Positions 63,322 through 64,000 of a stretch of 64,000 nt of DNA are shown here, in pieces. Location: assembly GCF_039729195.1 (NCBI RefSeq), contig NZ_CP155796.1, forward strand, positions 3,286,001 through 3,350,000, written 5' to 3'. The DNA is from Mycobacterium sp. DL (GTDB lineage Bacteria > Actinomycetota > Actinomycetes > Mycobacteriales > Mycobacteriaceae). How positions within the stretch are numbered: the stretch's first letter is position 1; each line of letters begins with the position of its first letter. The position numbers and the translations under genes are program-made. A model generated the notes under the pieces. It was not told the origin of the DNA, did not search any database, and saw nothing but the letters and a program-made list of their open reading frames with translations.

Positions 63322-63476
63322 GATCTGACCACCCTTGAACTGCGAATACGGTACTCCAAGCGCACTCCGGCGACCAGCAGATCTCGGCGTCGGTTCCAAT
63401 CGTGTTGAGTTCAAAGGTGGGCGGCATCGCGGAAACGAGCCACAGTGACCATCCGAAGGGCTCGCAGGAGGAACCA

Positions 63477-64000
63477 ATGTCATCAGTACGGGTGGTCAAG
63501 CTCGGCGCCGTCATCGGCGCACGCATCGACGGGGTCGACATCGCCGACGGGGTGCACGCCGACACCGCGGCCCTGATCAACGCCGCGCTGCTCGAGCACA
63601 AGGTGATCTTCTTCCGCGGCCAGCATTCGCTCGACGACGAATCGCAGTTGGTTTTCGCCCGCACCCTGGGCACACCGACGCGCGCGCACCCCACGGTGAC
63701 GTCACGCGGGGTCAGGGTGCTGCCGATCGACTCGCGTTATGACAAGGCCAACAGCTGGCACACCGACGTCACGTTCGTCGATCGCATCCCCAAAGCGTCT
63801 CTGCTGCGCGCCGTCACACTGCCGCCCTACGGTGGCACCACCACCTGGGCCTCCACGGAGGCAGCCTACGATCGGCTGCCCGTCCCGCTGCGGGCTCTCG
63901 CGGAGAAGCTGTGGGCGATCCACACCAATGCCTACGACTACGCGGCCGACGTCGACACCCGGCTGCATCAGCCGGCCGACACCGAACGCCAATACCGCGA
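63477..64000 (+). CDS. TauD/TfdA-family alpha-ketoglutarate-dependent dioxygenase, 3' end beyond the window
   Basis: From ATG 63477, with CAGGAGG upstream, 174 residues are visible. His95 and Asp97 in WHTDVTF are the first two iron ligands. VIFFRGQH and GGTTTWAST are typical of the family. Taurine/alkylsulfate dioxygenases such as TauD and AtsK release sulfite or sulfate from organosulfur compounds with alpha-ketoglutarate and oxygen. The remaining His ligand and Arg lie outside the window. Herbicide or other acid substrates are alternatives. Confidence 0.88.
   Translation, partial: MSSVRVVKLGAVIGARIDGVDIADGVHADTAALINAALLEHKVIFFRGQHSLDDESQLVFARTLGTPTRAHPTVTSRGVRVLPIDSRYDKANSWHTDVTFVDRIPKASLLRAVTLPPYGGTTTWASTEAAYDRLPVPLRALAEKLWAIHTNAYDYAADVDTRLHQPADTERQYR

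Overview
The window is high-GC actinobacterial DNA, most likely from a fast-growing mycobacterium (Mycolicibacterium type). The strongest evidence is at 52-62 kb: rbpA, a polyprenyl-phosphate mannose synthase, lnt, fxsA, F420/PPOX-type oxidoreductases and cobN recall the Rv2050-Rv2053c and Rv2061c-Rv2062c neighbourhoods of Mycobacterium tuberculosis. The mannose synthase and lnt are separate overlapping genes here, as in fast growers, whereas they are fused as Ppm1 in M. tuberculosis. No rRNA, tRNA or CRISPR array was seen.

Layout. 0-1.7 kb: a tyrosine recombinase cut by the left edge, followed by about 1 kb of gene-poor DNA with a 30-bp tandem repeat, probably the edge of a mobile element. 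1.7-5.6 kb: a four-gene operon (FadR-type regulator, SDR, four-carbon sugar-acid kinase, beta-hydroxyacid dehydrogenase) that looks like tetronate catabolism. 5.7-9.6 kb: DUF302 protein, Kef-type antiporter, MgtE. 10-14.4 kb: aquaporin, a sensor/cyclase-like protein and a mechanosensitive channel with a cyclic-nucleotide-binding-like domain, all co-directional and closely spaced. 14.7-20.5 kb: a low-complexity secreted protein, then a glycosyltransferase, glucosamine-kinase-like and SIS-domain operon. 20.5-28.8 kb: ankyrin protein, small secreted protein, TetR/SDR/thioesterase unit with a clear operator, PsiE-like and TspO proteins, DmpA-like aminopeptidase and an MFS exporter that carries a frameshift.

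29-33.3 kb holds a complete polyamine-type ABC importer (potADBC). 33.3-40.7 kb holds scattered metabolic genes: a Ddn-like protein, EamA exporter, enoyl-CoA hydratase, LysR regulator, DoxX protein with an 11-residue repeat tail, gluconokinase with a divergent GntR regulator, and YnfA. 40.7-45.7 kb: copper amine oxidase, carboxylesterase, a lipoprotein and a membrane protein. 45.7-49.4 kb: an ssuCBA operon with an SsuD-like monooxygenase for sulfonate use. 49.5-52 kb: a lipoprotein, a winged-helix/hydrolase fusion and a small zinc-binding protein. 52-61.7 kb: the conserved rbpA to cobN block, with a 32-residue membrane peptide next to cobN. The right edge has a Baeyer-Villiger-type monooxygenase and the start of a TauD-like dioxygenase.

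The most notable system is the aquaporin, cyclase-like, MscS-CNB cluster at 10.0-14.4 kb. Its layout suggests osmotic signalling through a cyclic nucleotide, but the catalytic positions of the cyclase and the phosphate-binding positions of the CNB domain both look altered. Other points worth checking are two genes with good Shine-Dalgarno sites but no ATG/GTG/TTG start (ATC and CTG candidates), several perfect palindromes, and short tandem duplications between genes.
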